A program made the position numbers and the translations under genes. The notes under the pieces were generated by a model. It worked only from the letters and a program-made list of their open reading frames with translations, was not told the DNA's origin and did not search any database. 64,000 nt of DNA from Haladaptatus pallidirubidus (GTDB lineage: Archaea > Halobacteriota > Halobacteria > Halobacteriales > Haladaptataceae): positions 310,001 through 374,000 of the forward strand of contig NZ_CP085305.1 in NCBI RefSeq assembly GCF_020700235.1, in the 5' to 3' direction. Below, piece after piece: positions 52,097 to 61,250 of this stretch (its first letter is position 1; the number at the start of each line of letters is the position of its first letter).

Positions 52097-53244
52097 GAAT
52101 CGTTGAATACGAACTGTTCGAAGTACCGCCGCGGTGGCTTTTTTTGAAAGTCACCACGAGCGACGGCACCGTTGGCTGGGGCGAACCGGTCGTCGAAGGG
52201 CGCGCGAAGACGGTTCGTGCCGCCACCGAGGAACTGATGGACAACTACCTGATGGGCGAAGATCCGCTGCCCATCGAGAACCACTGGCAGACGATGTACC
52301 GCGGCGGTTTCTACCGCGGCGGGCCGATCCTCATGAGCGCAATCGCCGGCATCGACCAGGCGCTCTGGGACATCAAAGGAAAACACTACAATGCGCCGGT
52401 GTACGAACTGCTCGGCGGAAAGGCGCGGAACCGAATTCGCGTCTATCAGTGGATCGGCGGCGATCGTCCGGCCGACGTAGGCCAAGCGGCCGCGGAAAAA
52501 GTTAACGCCGGATTCACCGCGCTGAAGATGAACGCGACGTCGGAGATGCGGCTGGTCGACACGCCGGCGGCAGTCGAAGACGCCGTCGAACGACTCGCGC
52601 AGGTTCGCGATGCCGTCGGAGACGACGTCGATATCGGCGTCGATTTCCACGGCCGCGTTCCGAAGCCGATGGCTAAACGGTTGGTCGATGCACTCGAACC
52701 GTACGATCCGTTCTTCATCGAAGAGCCGGTTCTCCCCGAACACAACGATGCGCTCGGCGAGATAGCGCAGCACACGACGACTCCTATTGCAACGGGCGAA
52801 CGGATGTATTCGCGGTGGGATTTCAAGGAGGTGTTCGAAGATGGTACCGTCGACATCATCCAACCCGATTTGAGCCACGCGGGCGGTATTACCGAAGTAA
52901 AGAAGATCGCGGCCATGGCCGAAGCCTACGATGTGGCGGTCGCGCCGCACTGCCCGCTCGGGCCGATCGCGCTCGCTTCGTGTGTGCAAGTCGATGCGTG
53001 TTCGCCGAATACGCTCATTCAGGAGCAGAGTCTCGACATCCACTACAACGAAACCAGCGACGTACTGGACTATCTCGCCGACCCCGACGTGTTCGACTAT
53101 CACGAAGGGTATATCGATTTACCGACGAACCCAGGTCTCGGTATCAGTATAGACGAGGGGACGGTATACGAGCGGGCAGAGCACGAAGTCGACTGGCACA
53201 ACCCCGTCTGGCACCGAGACGACGGCTCCGTCGCGGAGTGGTGA
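52093..53244 (+). CDS. dgoD: D-galactonate dehydratase family protein (enolase superfamily)
   Basis: The protein has 383 residues and aligns closely with DgoD: RVYQWIGGDRP near residue 116, K145-M-N, metal ligands D184, E210 and E236 (IATGERMYSRWDF), catalytic H186 and H286 (VAPHCPLGPIALA). These lie one residue off the known E. coli positions. DgoD turns D-galactonate into 2-keto-3-deoxy-galactonate, the first acid step of the De Ley-Doudoroff-type galactose route used by haloarchaea. It is translationally coupled to the GH2 gene. A gluconate- or other hexonate-specific variant is possible. Confidence 0.9.
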   Translation: MRIVEYELFEVPPRWLFLKVTTSDGTVGWGEPVVEGRAKTVRAATEELMDNYLMGEDPLPIENHWQTMYRGGFYRGGPILMSAIAGIDQALWDIKGKHYNAPVYELLGGKARNRIRVYQWIGGDRPADVGQAAAEKVNAGFTALKMNATSEMRLVDTPAAVEDAVERLAQVRDAVGDDVDIGVDFHGRVPKPMAKRLVDALEPYDPFFIEEPVLPEHNDALGEIAQHTTTPIATGERMYSRWDFKEVFEDGTVDIIQPDLSHAGGITEVKKIAAMAEAYDVAVAPHCPLGPIALASCVQVDACSPNTLIQEQSLDIHYNETSDVLDYLADPDVFDYHEGYIDLPTNPGLGISIDEGTVYERAEHEVDWHNPVWHRDDGSVAEW

Positions 53245-53246
53245 CG

Positions 53247-54047
53247 ATGCCCGAGACGCCAGTTTCCGGCCGATTCGACCACGAAACCGTCGTCGTCACC
53301 GGCTCCACGCGCGGCATCGGAGACGGCGTCGCGCGGCGATTCGCCGCGGAAGGCGCGAACGTCGTCGTCACGGGGCGAACTCATTCCGCCGGCGAGCGCG
53401 TCGTTGCCGAAATCCGTGACGACGGCGGCATCGCAGAGTTCGTCCGTGCGGATATGCGCGACCCCGACGACATCGCCGCTCTGTTCGAAGCGACGAACGA
53501 CACGTTCGGCGGCGTGGACGTCCTCGTGAACAACGCCGGGGTACAGACGGAGACGAGCGCAGCCGACGCATCCCTCGATGACTGGGCGTTTGTCCTCGAA
53601 ACCGACTTTCGCTCGTACTGGCTCTGTGCGAAGCACGCACTCCCGTACATGGATCGCGGGGCTATCGTCAACGTCTCTTCGAACCACGCGTTCCAGACGA
53701 CGCCTGAAATCTTCCCGTACAACGCGGTGAAGGCGGGTATCAACGGGATGACCCGCGGGATGGCGCTCGACTTCGGGCCGCAGGTTCGTGTCAACACGGT
53801 CAACCCCGGTTGGGTCGCCATCGACCGAACCACCGACAACATGTCCCCGGAGCGTCGCCGCGAGTTGGAAGCCATTCATCCGATCGGTCGCCTCGGTACG
53901 CCTGCGGACATTGCGGGCGTCGTCGCGTTTCTCGCCAGCGACGATGCCGCGTTCGTCACCGGCGCGAGCCTCCTCGCCGACGGCGGTCGAACCGCCGTGA
54001 TGCAGGACGACGCGCTTCCGGATTATCGAGCACGACGGGACGAATAA
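53247..54047 (+). CDS. SDR family sugar dehydrogenase
   Basis: From ATG at 53247, 2 bp after the dehydratase stop, the protein has 266 residues. It has TGSTRGIGDG at 18-27, NNAG near 94, the catalytic Ser in VNVSSNHAF and the Tyr/Lys pair in YNAVKAG near 160, and ends FVTGASLLADGG. All tetrad residues are present. As last gene of the transporter-GH2-dehydratase operon it probably oxidises the free sugar to its lactone or acid, such as galactose to galactonate. A longer frame upstream is a shadow of the dehydratase. Confidence 0.88.
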   Translation: MPETPVSGRFDHETVVVTGSTRGIGDGVARRFAAEGANVVVTGRTHSAGERVVAEIRDDGGIAEFVRADMRDPDDIAALFEATNDTFGGVDVLVNNAGVQTETSAADASLDDWAFVLETDFRSYWLCAKHALPYMDRGAIVNVSSNHAFQTTPEIFPYNAVKAGINGMTRGMALDFGPQVRVNTVNPGWVAIDRTTDNMSPERRRELEAIHPIGRLGTPADIAGVVAFLASDDAAFVTGASLLADGGRTAVMQDDALPDYRARRDE

Positions 54048-54076
54048 TCATCGTCCGCGGTTCGCAACGGAATCGC

Positions 54077-55027
54077 TCACTCGACGGTCGGGACGGGAAC
54101 TTCTTTCGACGGGTTTCGCTCCGAGACGTGCAGAAAGTCGTCCGACCAGACGAGCTTATCAGTCATGAGTGCGCGCCGAAGTATGCCTTCGTGGTAATAG
54201 TTCGGATCCTCGTAGGCGTGATAGAGTAGCCAGTCGTCGCCCGTATCGTCCGTGACGACGGTGTTGTGGCCGGGGGCGACAAACTGCTCTGTTCCGCCGA
54301 CGACGAGCCGACCCTGCTGGTTCAGCAGGTGGTTCCCCTCTCCGTCGGTGTAGGGTCCGTTTAACGAGTCGGCACGACCGACCGTGATGCGGTAGGTCGA
54401 TTCCATCCCCTCACAACAGCTTCCGCTGGAGCCAAAGAAGTAATACGCGCCGTCGCGTCGCAAGATGTGAGCGGCTTCGAACGCATCGCCCGCGATTTGG
54501 AACGGTTCCCCGGCGACGTCGAATCCAGCCTCCGTTAGTTCGACGCCGTAGATACCGTGAAAGCTTCCCCAGAAAAGATAGGGGGTGTCGCCGTCGCGGT
54601 AGAAAAACGGGTCAATGGAGTTTTCAACGCCGATTTCGTCCAACGTGAATAGCTTCCCTCTGTCTTCGAAAGGCCCCTCGGGCGAGTCGGCGGTGGCCAG
54701 ACCGATACCGGGGTTGGAACCGCCCCACGTAGAGACGGAGTAGTAGAGGTAGTACGTTCCGCGGTACTTCGAGATGTCCGGTGCCCAGATGTTGCCGTAC
54801 TCCTTCCACTCGGGTCGCTTCTCAAACGCCTCTCCGACGCACTCCCAGTTCACGAAGTCGGTGGATTTGACGATCGGAACGAGTTGTGTGCCGTTTCCGT
54901 CGTGCCAGTCGTCTTCCGTCGCGTAGGCGTAGTAGGTTCCGTCGTCAGTTCTGACGGCCGTCGGGTCGGCGAATATCGGCTCAAAAACCGGATTTTCGAA
55001 CGTTTCGGTGGAAGATGATTTTATCGT
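54077..55027 (-). CDS. Glycoside hydrolase family 43-type protein, no proper start codon
   Basis: A five-bladed propeller of GH43 type is read from TFENPVFEPIFADPTAVRTDDGTYYAYATEDDW through YGNIWAPDISKYRGTYYLYYS, ENSIDPFFYRDGDTPYLFWGSF, FEAAHILRRDGAYYFFGSSG and FVAPGHNTVVTD. The catalytic Asp of FADP, the pKa Asp of SIDP and the acid Glu of AFEAAH are all there. However, the frame is closed by TAG at 55028-55030 and no ATG or GTG lies before FADP; the first GTG is at 54853, which would omit the catalytic Asp. Either the start was lost by mutation or a rare start is used. Predicted arabinanase or xylosidase; no signal peptide seen. Confidence 0.7.
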   Translation of the reverse strand, partial: TIKSSSTETFENPVFEPIFADPTAVRTDDGTYYAYATEDDWHDGNGTQLVPIVKSTDFVNWECVGEAFEKRPEWKEYGNIWAPDISKYRGTYYLYYSVSTWGGSNPGIGLATADSPEGPFEDRGKLFTLDEIGVENSIDPFFYRDGDTPYLFWGSFHGIYGVELTEAGFDVAGEPFQIAGDAFEAAHILRRDGAYYFFGSSGSCCEGMESTYRITVGRADSLNGPYTDGEGNHLLNQQGRLVVGGTEQFVAPGHNTVVTDDTGDDWLLYHAYEDPNYYHEGILRRALMTDKLVWSDDFLHVSERNPSKEVPVPTVE

Positions 55028-56104
55028 CTAAATCGAACATGCTGCGATGCTGACGAACGAGCCGCTTCCCAAACTTCACAGGAGCTGACGTCGCTTCACG
55101 GTGGCAAATACCACGAAGTGCTGATATTTAGGTTTGTTCTTTGGTGAAAAAATAGTCACATACTAGGGTAAGCGCGACTACACCGTGGACGTCATCGAAT
55201 TCCCCCTTTGACGGCGTCTTCGGGTGTTACTTGACGATTCGGAGGTGCGGTCACCGTGCGGTATGTAGCTCTCGTCGAAAAAATTCTCCATTCGGGATTG
55301 TCCCTGTGGCGTGTGGTAGATGAGCAACGACGTGAACGCTTGGAACTCGTCGAATCTGCGGTCGCGGTATTTCATATTCTCTGCACAACCGAGGTTAAAT
55401 GCACCAAAAATCATATTGCGATTGAAACGTATTTTCAGATCTACTTGTTTGAGAACTCTTCGACGTAACGCTCCCGAAGACTTGACTTGTTCTACCAAAT
55501 ATGTTTTAGGGTACGAAGGTTAGATGTGTCCAAACTCTCATATATACTCTTGACGAAACACCCGTTGTCGCCGAGTATCGAACGCTCTGTAGCATTTGAG
55601 AGACCACGACTCATATATTCGTGAGAGTCTGTTAGAATTGCACAGTATTGTAATTTTATAACTTCACTGAGTCGAAACCGAGACTGATGTCACGCGCATT
55701 AGTAGAGTGGTATTCGTAGAGATCTTTCCAAGAGAATCCGCCAAATTCTCGGCAGGGTAACACTTGAGCTATCTATTTTCACGAGTCGCATTCACTTCCG
55801 TCGCTAAATAGCCAGCGTCGGCCATGCAACAGCCAGAAACGGCAACGTCCTCAGGCGACTCGCCGCCGCCCCACTGGTTAATATACAGTCCCGAACTGTC
55901 CCCGAGGAATGCGTGAATAGGTTCCGTACCGTTTTCCCTTTATACCTCATAGTGCTATACGGATGCCAACAATAGATTACTATAATTAGTCGGGTAGCAG
56001 CTTCTTTACAGAAATAGGAATGTAATGATATACGTCGGAAGGAAACTCACTTATAGGTCGGTTCAACACAACAGTGATTTGGAGACTACTTGGCAGGCCA
56101 GCAT
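55028..56104. other. Gene-poor region, 1.1 kb, with unrecognised fragments
   Basis: No intact gene was recognised. A minus-strand frame at 55178-55498 (106 codons) is open but matches nothing I know. A minus-strand stretch near 55775-55945 encodes HAFLGDSSGLYINQWGGGES then PEDVAVSGCCMADAGYLATE in one frame with no start, and looks like debris of a real gene. The base composition is AT-rich from 55500 on. Confidence 0.4.
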
Positions 56105-56550
56105 CAGATTAAGCTAAGCACAACTAACATCGGCGGGATTGACTAAACAAACGTTAGCTTCTCCCCCCGGCGTTACAGTGCTTACCGGTCGAAATGTAAC
56201 GAATCGCACTTCCTTCCTGCAAGCAATCATGCCAACACTCGGTAGCGACCAAGCGACCCTCAAAGACGATGCGGAGGAAGGCAGCGTCGAACTTACGATT
56301 GACGATACTACGTACACACGATTGCTCACACGTACCGACGGGTCGATTATGACGAAAGGTGATCCGTATCTCAACGACGCAGAACTCGCCGACCTCTTCG
56401 CGCTTTTCCTCGACTCGTTGGAGGCGATCGATTCGAATCGGATTGTGACGCTCTTCGAGTACTTTAACGAGTATGTTGGCTACTTAGTCACCGCACTGCT
56501 AACCCGAGGACGCGGCCGCACACGATGAATCGTACGAGCGAGTGACCGAG
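56105..56550 (+). pseudogene. Archaea-specific SMC-related protein (ASRP), broken copy 2
   Basis: Blocks TNIGGID then stop, NVSFSP, GVTVLTGRNVTNRTSFLQAI, EEGSVELTIDDTTYTRLLTR and LEAIDSNRIVTLFEYFNEYV match copy 1 at 29149 in order. The frame changes in the C6 run near 56163-56168, and the coiled-coil centre is deleted so that ALFLDS joins LEAIDSNR directly. The end VTE-I is in a third frame. No rdfA partner is adjacent. Confidence 0.85.
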
Positions 56551-57190
56551 ATCTAACTATTTTTCTATCGGTATTGTTGTACTCGATTGTAGAATCCCAC
56601 TACGTTGTTCGACCAGCGTGGATGAACATCTCTTCATTTATAATAACGAACACAAATTATGGTGCGTACGTGGTGAATGCATAATTCCTGTCTCCCGAAC
56701 CAGGACGTTGTGGTGTTAGTAACAGTATCTGACGTGGTCGATGGCCTTCCGCGCACCACAAACAAGGATAGGTCTGCGTTGAATGTTAACCAAGAGAATC
56801 CCCGAAGCACACCGGGTAATCCCCTTGAGAGACATAGGCTCGGCTCGTTCGCGAGAGAGGAACGTCTGATCGGTTACTGACTCGCCAACTAGCCGCTAAA
56901 ATGGTTCCATACGTAAGAACAAAGCTAAAATCGAAAAGTGACGTGACGTCAACCGTTATCGGACGCGTTTGAGTTCCCCGCTTGCAAACGAAAATATGTG
57001 ACGTCGGGAAGAACGTCCCCCGAATACATCCGAAAAATTAGAATATAGACAATTATACGTGGAATTATCTTCGGATTCAATGGTTACGCGTCGTACCTAT
57101 TCAACTGGCTCAACAAATGATGAGTAGTATGGATGACGGTTGAAATCGTCTGCGTACCGCGCGACTACGTGTGCAAATGAGGGGATCGGC
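56551..57190. other. Intergenic region, 640 bp
   Basis: Nothing was recognised here. A 67-codon frame at 56677-56880 has no family similarity and is not supported. Confidence 0.4.
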
Positions 57191-58036
57191 TCACTCTTCG
57201 ACAACGGGATTTGTGAGCGTACCGATTCCCTCGATTTCGGCTTCGCACGTTTGCCCTGGTTTGAGCAGATCCACGGGGTCACGGAAGATACCGACGCCTC
57301 CCGGCGTTCCGGTCGAGATGATATCGCCCGACCGAAGTGTCATATTCTGACTGATGTACGTTACCAACTCTGGCACGTCGAAGATGAATTGGCTGGTATT
57401 CGAAGACTGTTTCATTTCGTCATCGACACGCAACGCAACGTCGACGGCATTCGGGTTATATTCATTGCCGGCAACTAACGTTGGCCCCATCGGTGAAAAC
57501 GTGTCGTAGCTCTTCCCTCGGAAGAACTGTCCGTCCGAGAACTGCGCATCGCGACCGCTAACATCGTTGAGAATAGTATACCCAGCGACGTAGTCATCGA
57601 CTTCATCTTGGTTGAGGTCTTTGGCGGTGCGACCGATGACGACGGCAAGTTCGACCTCGTAATCGACTTTTTCACCGTCGGGATGGACGATCGGACTGGA
57701 CGGATTTGTAACAGTTGTCGGTGCCTTCGAGAAAAGAATCGGATTTTCGGGGATTTCCTCGTCCTGCTCATGGGCGTGGTCTCGATAGTTGAGTCCGGCA
57801 CAAATGATCTTGCCCGGGCGGGGCACTGGCGCAAGCAGGTTCACGTCCTCCTCGTCGCACTGGGAAAGAGCGCCGTTTTGGACTTTGTCTCGCAACTGGT
57901 CGAGGTACCGTTGATTGGTAAGATCCTCGTACGAAGGTTCTCCCGCCGGTAGATCGGCCAAGGAGTGTATTCGAGTACCCTCTTTGACACCGATAGTGGG
58001 GGTTGAATCACTGTTGTATCGAACGAATTGCATCAA
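57191..58036 (-). CDS. Fumarylacetoacetate hydrolase (FAH) family protein
   Basis: The protein has 281 residues. It shows KIICAGLNYRDHAHEQ near residue 75, the metal-binding Glu residues in VDYEVELAVVIG near 126, Asp in YTILNDVSGRDAQ, the FFRGKSYDTFSPMGP loop and LRSGDIISTGTPGGVG. This is a complete FAHD/HpcE-type hydrolase of 2,4-diketo or acylpyruvate compounds. It is divergent from the LarA-like gene, with a shared promoter region at 58037-58236. A sugar-acid role like the FAH protein at 18488 is likely, but the two are not close copies. Confidence 0.9.
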   Translation of the reverse strand: MMQFVRYNSDSTPTIGVKEGTRIHSLADLPAGEPSYEDLTNQRYLDQLRDKVQNGALSQCDEEDVNLLAPVPRPGKIICAGLNYRDHAHEQDEEIPENPILFSKAPTTVTNPSSPIVHPDGEKVDYEVELAVVIGRTAKDLNQDEVDDYVAGYTILNDVSGRDAQFSDGQFFRGKSYDTFSPMGPTLVAGNEYNPNAVDVALRVDDEMKQSSNTSQFIFDVPELVTYISQNMTLRSGDIISTGTPGGVGIFRDPVDLLKPGQTCEAEIEGIGTLTNPVVEE

Positions 58037-58236
58037 CCGTGTATGTTATTTACGGGAACTTAAATTTTGAGATGAGGGCAATCCCTCCGCAACGCACCGT
58101 CTTCGAGCAGCGATGCGGATTTCACGTGAACGGATATGAAATATCTCAATAATTATAGATTAATTAATAAATATACATCTACCGGTTACCTTCGGCGTGG
58201 GGATATATTTATGGGGTACCTCTCCAGCATTATAAT

Positions 58237-59601
58237 ATGGATTCGAACGAGAAGCGCAGTTCGCTTGCTGTCTCGGAACAATCGATCGTCGAAGCCTGTA
58301 GCGAGACACCACTACCAAAAATGGGAATTATCGAGCAAATATGGGAGACGAATCCCATCCCACGGGACGATATCGCCGCACGAGCAGCCCTGGCATTTAG
58401 TTCGCTCCCCTTAGACGACGTTTCGACTGGTAGTGAAATCGCACTCGGCGTCGGGAGTCGCGGTATCGCAAACCTCCCCAGCATCGTCAGAGGCGTGGTC
58501 GCGGAAGCGACGGATCTCGGCTATGAACCCTTCGTGTTTCCGGCGATGGGAAGCCATGGTGGTGCTACTGCAGAGGGTCAACGCGAGATGTTAGCTGAAC
58601 TCGGTGTGACGGAATCCGCGATCGACTGTGAAATCCGTTCGAGTATGGATGTAACTGAAGTCGGTCGCACTCCTGAGCGAAACGTGCCGGTCGTTGCCGA
58701 CACCAATGCTGCGAAGGCCGATGCAATCGTGCCGATAAACCGGATCAAACCGCACACTGATTTCAGCGGAGCGGTCGAGAGCGGCGTGTCGAAAATGCTC
58801 GTCATCGGAATGGGAAAACAGCGTGGGGCCAAAATCGCTCACGATTGGGCCGTAGACTGGTCGTTGCGGGATATGATTCCTGAGATAACCTCCCAACTTC
58901 TCTCCAAACTGCCAGTCGTCGGCGGTGTCGCGATCCTAGAGAACCAGCACGACGACACAACTCGAATCGAGGGAATACCCCCGAAGGGGTTCCTCAACCG
59001 CGAGGAAGAGCTCCTCGAGACGGCGTACGACATCATGCCGAAAATCCCGTTCCGTGAAACCGATATCCTGATCCTGGATCAACAGGGAAAGGATATCAGC
59101 GGCCAAGGAATGGACACGAACGTTATCGGTCGCCGTCCCTTCGCGATTCAAGAACCAGAACCGGAGACGCCCGAAATAAAGCGGATATTCACGCGATCGC
59201 TCACCGAAACCACTCACGGTAATGCTATGGGGATGGGATCGGCCGACTTCGTACACGAAAACCTTCTTACGGAAATAGACATGCCAACGACGGTGATTAA
59301 TGCGTTGACGGCAAGCACCACCCGAGGCGTCCGCCTCCCACCGGCCGTCGAAACCGACCGCGCTGGTCTCATCGCTGCGTTGTCGACGATCGGCATCGTC
59401 GATCCGGAGACCGTCCGTGTCCTTCGTGCAACCGACACTATGCGTCTCCATCGCCTCTACGCTTCGACGGCCTTGATCGAGGAGGCTCGAACCCGTAACG
59501 ACCTCCGTGTCGTTGCGGAACCATCACCGATCGAATTCGAATCAGGGGCGTTTGCAGCCCCATCCCCGCATGAAACGTCCGCCGGTGACGATTCACGGTA
59601 G
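58237..59601 (+). CDS. LarA-like (DUF2088, lactate racemase N-terminal domain) protein
   Basis: The protein has 454 residues. The DUF2088 core includes IALGVGSRGIANLPSIV near residue 68, FVFPAMGSHGGATAEGQ near 98, PINRIKPHTDFSG near 167 and GVSKMLVIGMGKQRGA near 184. The family contains the nickel-pincer lactate racemase LarA and many relatives of unknown reaction. The histidines that hold the pincer nickel in LarA are partly recognisable (GSHGG, KPHTD). No larB/C/E genes are near. In this setting a racemase, epimerase or dehydratase for a hydroxy acid is more likely than housekeeping lactate racemisation. Confidence 0.82.
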   Translation: MDSNEKRSSLAVSEQSIVEACSETPLPKMGIIEQIWETNPIPRDDIAARAALAFSSLPLDDVSTGSEIALGVGSRGIANLPSIVRGVVAEATDLGYEPFVFPAMGSHGGATAEGQREMLAELGVTESAIDCEIRSSMDVTEVGRTPERNVPVVADTNAAKADAIVPINRIKPHTDFSGAVESGVSKMLVIGMGKQRGAKIAHDWAVDWSLRDMIPEITSQLLSKLPVVGGVAILENQHDDTTRIEGIPPKGFLNREEELLETAYDIMPKIPFRETDILILDQQGKDISGQGMDTNVIGRRPFAIQEPEPETPEIKRIFTRSLTETTHGNAMGMGSADFVHENLLTEIDMPTTVINALTASTTRGVRLPPAVETDRAGLIAALSTIGIVDPETVRVLRATDTMRLHRLYASTALIEEARTRNDLRVVAEPSPIEFESGAFAAPSPHETSAGDDSR

Positions 59602-59909
59602 GACGAATCCGTCATCGGTCATCTTATGCTCTTTGTCGCGTTGTAGCGTAGAGACTGTTCTTCTTCGAAGCTGTCCTTGATGAGTAGAGACCGTCCACGT
59701 ATCGCGACTATGGACGACGCCATTACAGTTACTCCGCGTTCTCGATGCGGCCTCCGGATTCGGAGACTGCGGCGAACGGGTTGACGTCTTGAAATGATTC
59801 AGTCGGTTTTGAATTGGTATCGACAACATCCGCTTTGGCGATCATGTATCAACGTCGATTCGGTAGTATTCTTTTCGCCGCCTCATATCGTTCATACTCG
59901 GTTCCGTAA
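59602..59909. other. Intergenic region, 308 bp
   Basis: No gene, palindrome or repeat was seen between the LarA-like gene and the small conserved gene on the other strand. Confidence 0.35.
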
Positions 59910-60266
59910 CTACCCTTCGAGGTTTCCCTTCGAGTCCCAAATACGCATCATCAGATCGGCGAACACCGACGTACGGAGCGGATATCCGTTCTCATCTGTC
60001 TCGTCGATAGCTACCGGGCGGACGTTCGTAACGAACTCCTCGTCATAGCTCATATCGCGTAACACTTCACGAACATCGAACGTAAACTCCCCATCATCGT
60101 CTGTGTCGACCCAGTCCATCGCTCGCTGTCGCTGGCCATATTCGATACTGTACGTCTCACCGCCCACGAGTTCACAGATGTCGTCCAGTGAACCGATTTC
60201 CAACCGATCACCGTCAGTCTCGATGTAGAGCGTGTCGTTCCGTACGTTCGTTTGATACCGCTGCAT
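59910..60266 (-). CDS. Small conserved haloarchaeal protein, unknown function
   Basis: From ATG at 60266 (MQRYQTNVRNDTLYIETDGD) the protein has 118 residues, very acidic. The N-terminal part resembles a short beta module (LYIETDGDRLEIGSLDDICELVGGETYSIEYG) and the rest is helix-poor with many Asp residues (DWVDTDDDGEFTFDVREVLRDM). The frame runs 19 codons further upstream but that part is basic and unlike the rest. I do not recognise the family; acidity and codon use say it is a real gene. Confidence 0.55.
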   Translation of the reverse strand: MQRYQTNVRNDTLYIETDGDRLEIGSLDDICELVGGETYSIEYGQRQRAMDWVDTDDDGEFTFDVREVLRDMSYDEEFVTNVRPVAIDETDENGYPLRTSVFADLMMRIWDSKGNLEG

Positions 60267-61250
60267 ACGACGACTTCCTCGGTCAGTCGACTTAATCCAT
60301 TGGGGTTTGAACCGGCGTTTCATCTAAACACCGATCTCTCGGGGCCAAACAGAGGAGGAAGCGATTGAAGCAAACTTTGACTTTCCTTCGAGTGCCGTTT
60401 TACGATCCGCGGGTGGGCACATAGCGATTCGCCATTATCATATTTGAAAAGGACGTTCCCGAGCCGGGAACAGATTTGGTGTTGAACGTGCAGATCACCG
60501 GGATTGATTCGTTTATCACCCACCGACTACCGGCGACGAAATAGTGGTACGAAATGCGCTCTTCGAGATACAGTGAATCCTTGATCCGATAAACCGAGTG
60601 TTTCGGTGTTCAGCGGGCGTTAGGTAGAGGAACCCCTTTTCTATTACAATACTAACTCTGTAATGGGCTTTTAATGAATTTTCGTTCGGCTTTAGGGAAC
60701 AGCAACTCGCTTATCGGAGCGGAAACGAACGCTCCGAAGGGTAGAAACTTACCCGTCAAAAGCAACACAGCAAAAGATATAATAATATTGATAAAAAACT
60801 GAACTCCAGTGTTCCCCCTGAGGGAACAGTACTCGTTGTTTGGTACCGCGATCCGGATCCACAGACACCACTACGTCTTCACTCGGTATCCAGTGCTACC
60901 GAACCCCACCGCTTGAATTTACTCGGGTTGGTAGCCAATCTCTTGTTGGAGCACATTACTCTTCATCGTGTTCGACAGCACTTGACCGACGAGTGTTCGG
61001 GATAGCGGTTACTTCTTCGATCAGATTGGCCGTGTACGTAGTCGTGTGTAGTTTTACACGAATGAGTAACAACGGTGTTTTCCTCCATCATCGACGGTTT
61101 TTCGGCTGCCCTTCATTATTTCTGTCCGACTAGGAGAACAGGTTCTGTTTTCTAGCCGACATCTACCCGCACCGACCTTGTGAAAATGAAATCTGTCTTA
61201 TGATAAAGTTTATCGCACAATACTATTATGAAATAGTCGGTGTTTAAGCA
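60267..61250. other. Intergenic region, 984 bp, before the pectate lyase
   Basis: No gene was recognised; short frames at 60320-60523 and 60840-61133 have no support. A 6-5-6 palindrome stands at 60811-60827 with a half site (GGGAAC) at 60695. AT-rich tracts near 60770-60800 and 61200-61235 could be promoters. Confidence 0.45.
60811..60827. promoter_or_regulatory. Palindrome GTTCCC-N5-GGGAAC
   Basis: Perfect six-base arms flank CCTGA. The geometry equals the GTTTAG-N5-CTAAAC operators of the IclR gene at 16664. It is 424 bp upstream of the pectate lyase start, so a link to that gene is uncertain. Confidence 0.45.

Noticed and set aside
55178..55498. 106-codon minus-strand frame in the gene desert
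   Set aside because: No recognisable motif and a very basic tail; it may be debris, but there is not enough to call a gene.
56677..56880. 67-codon plus-strand frame
   Set aside because: No similarity, no coding composition and no neighbour coupling.
58121..58130. 10-bp palindrome TTCACGTGAA between the FAH and LarA-like genes
   Set aside because: Short and single; such words are expected by chance in 64 kb, so it was not listed as an operator.
60320..61133. Short frames before the pectate lyase
   Set aside because: No conserved motifs; high stop density in neighbouring frames shows only chance openings.
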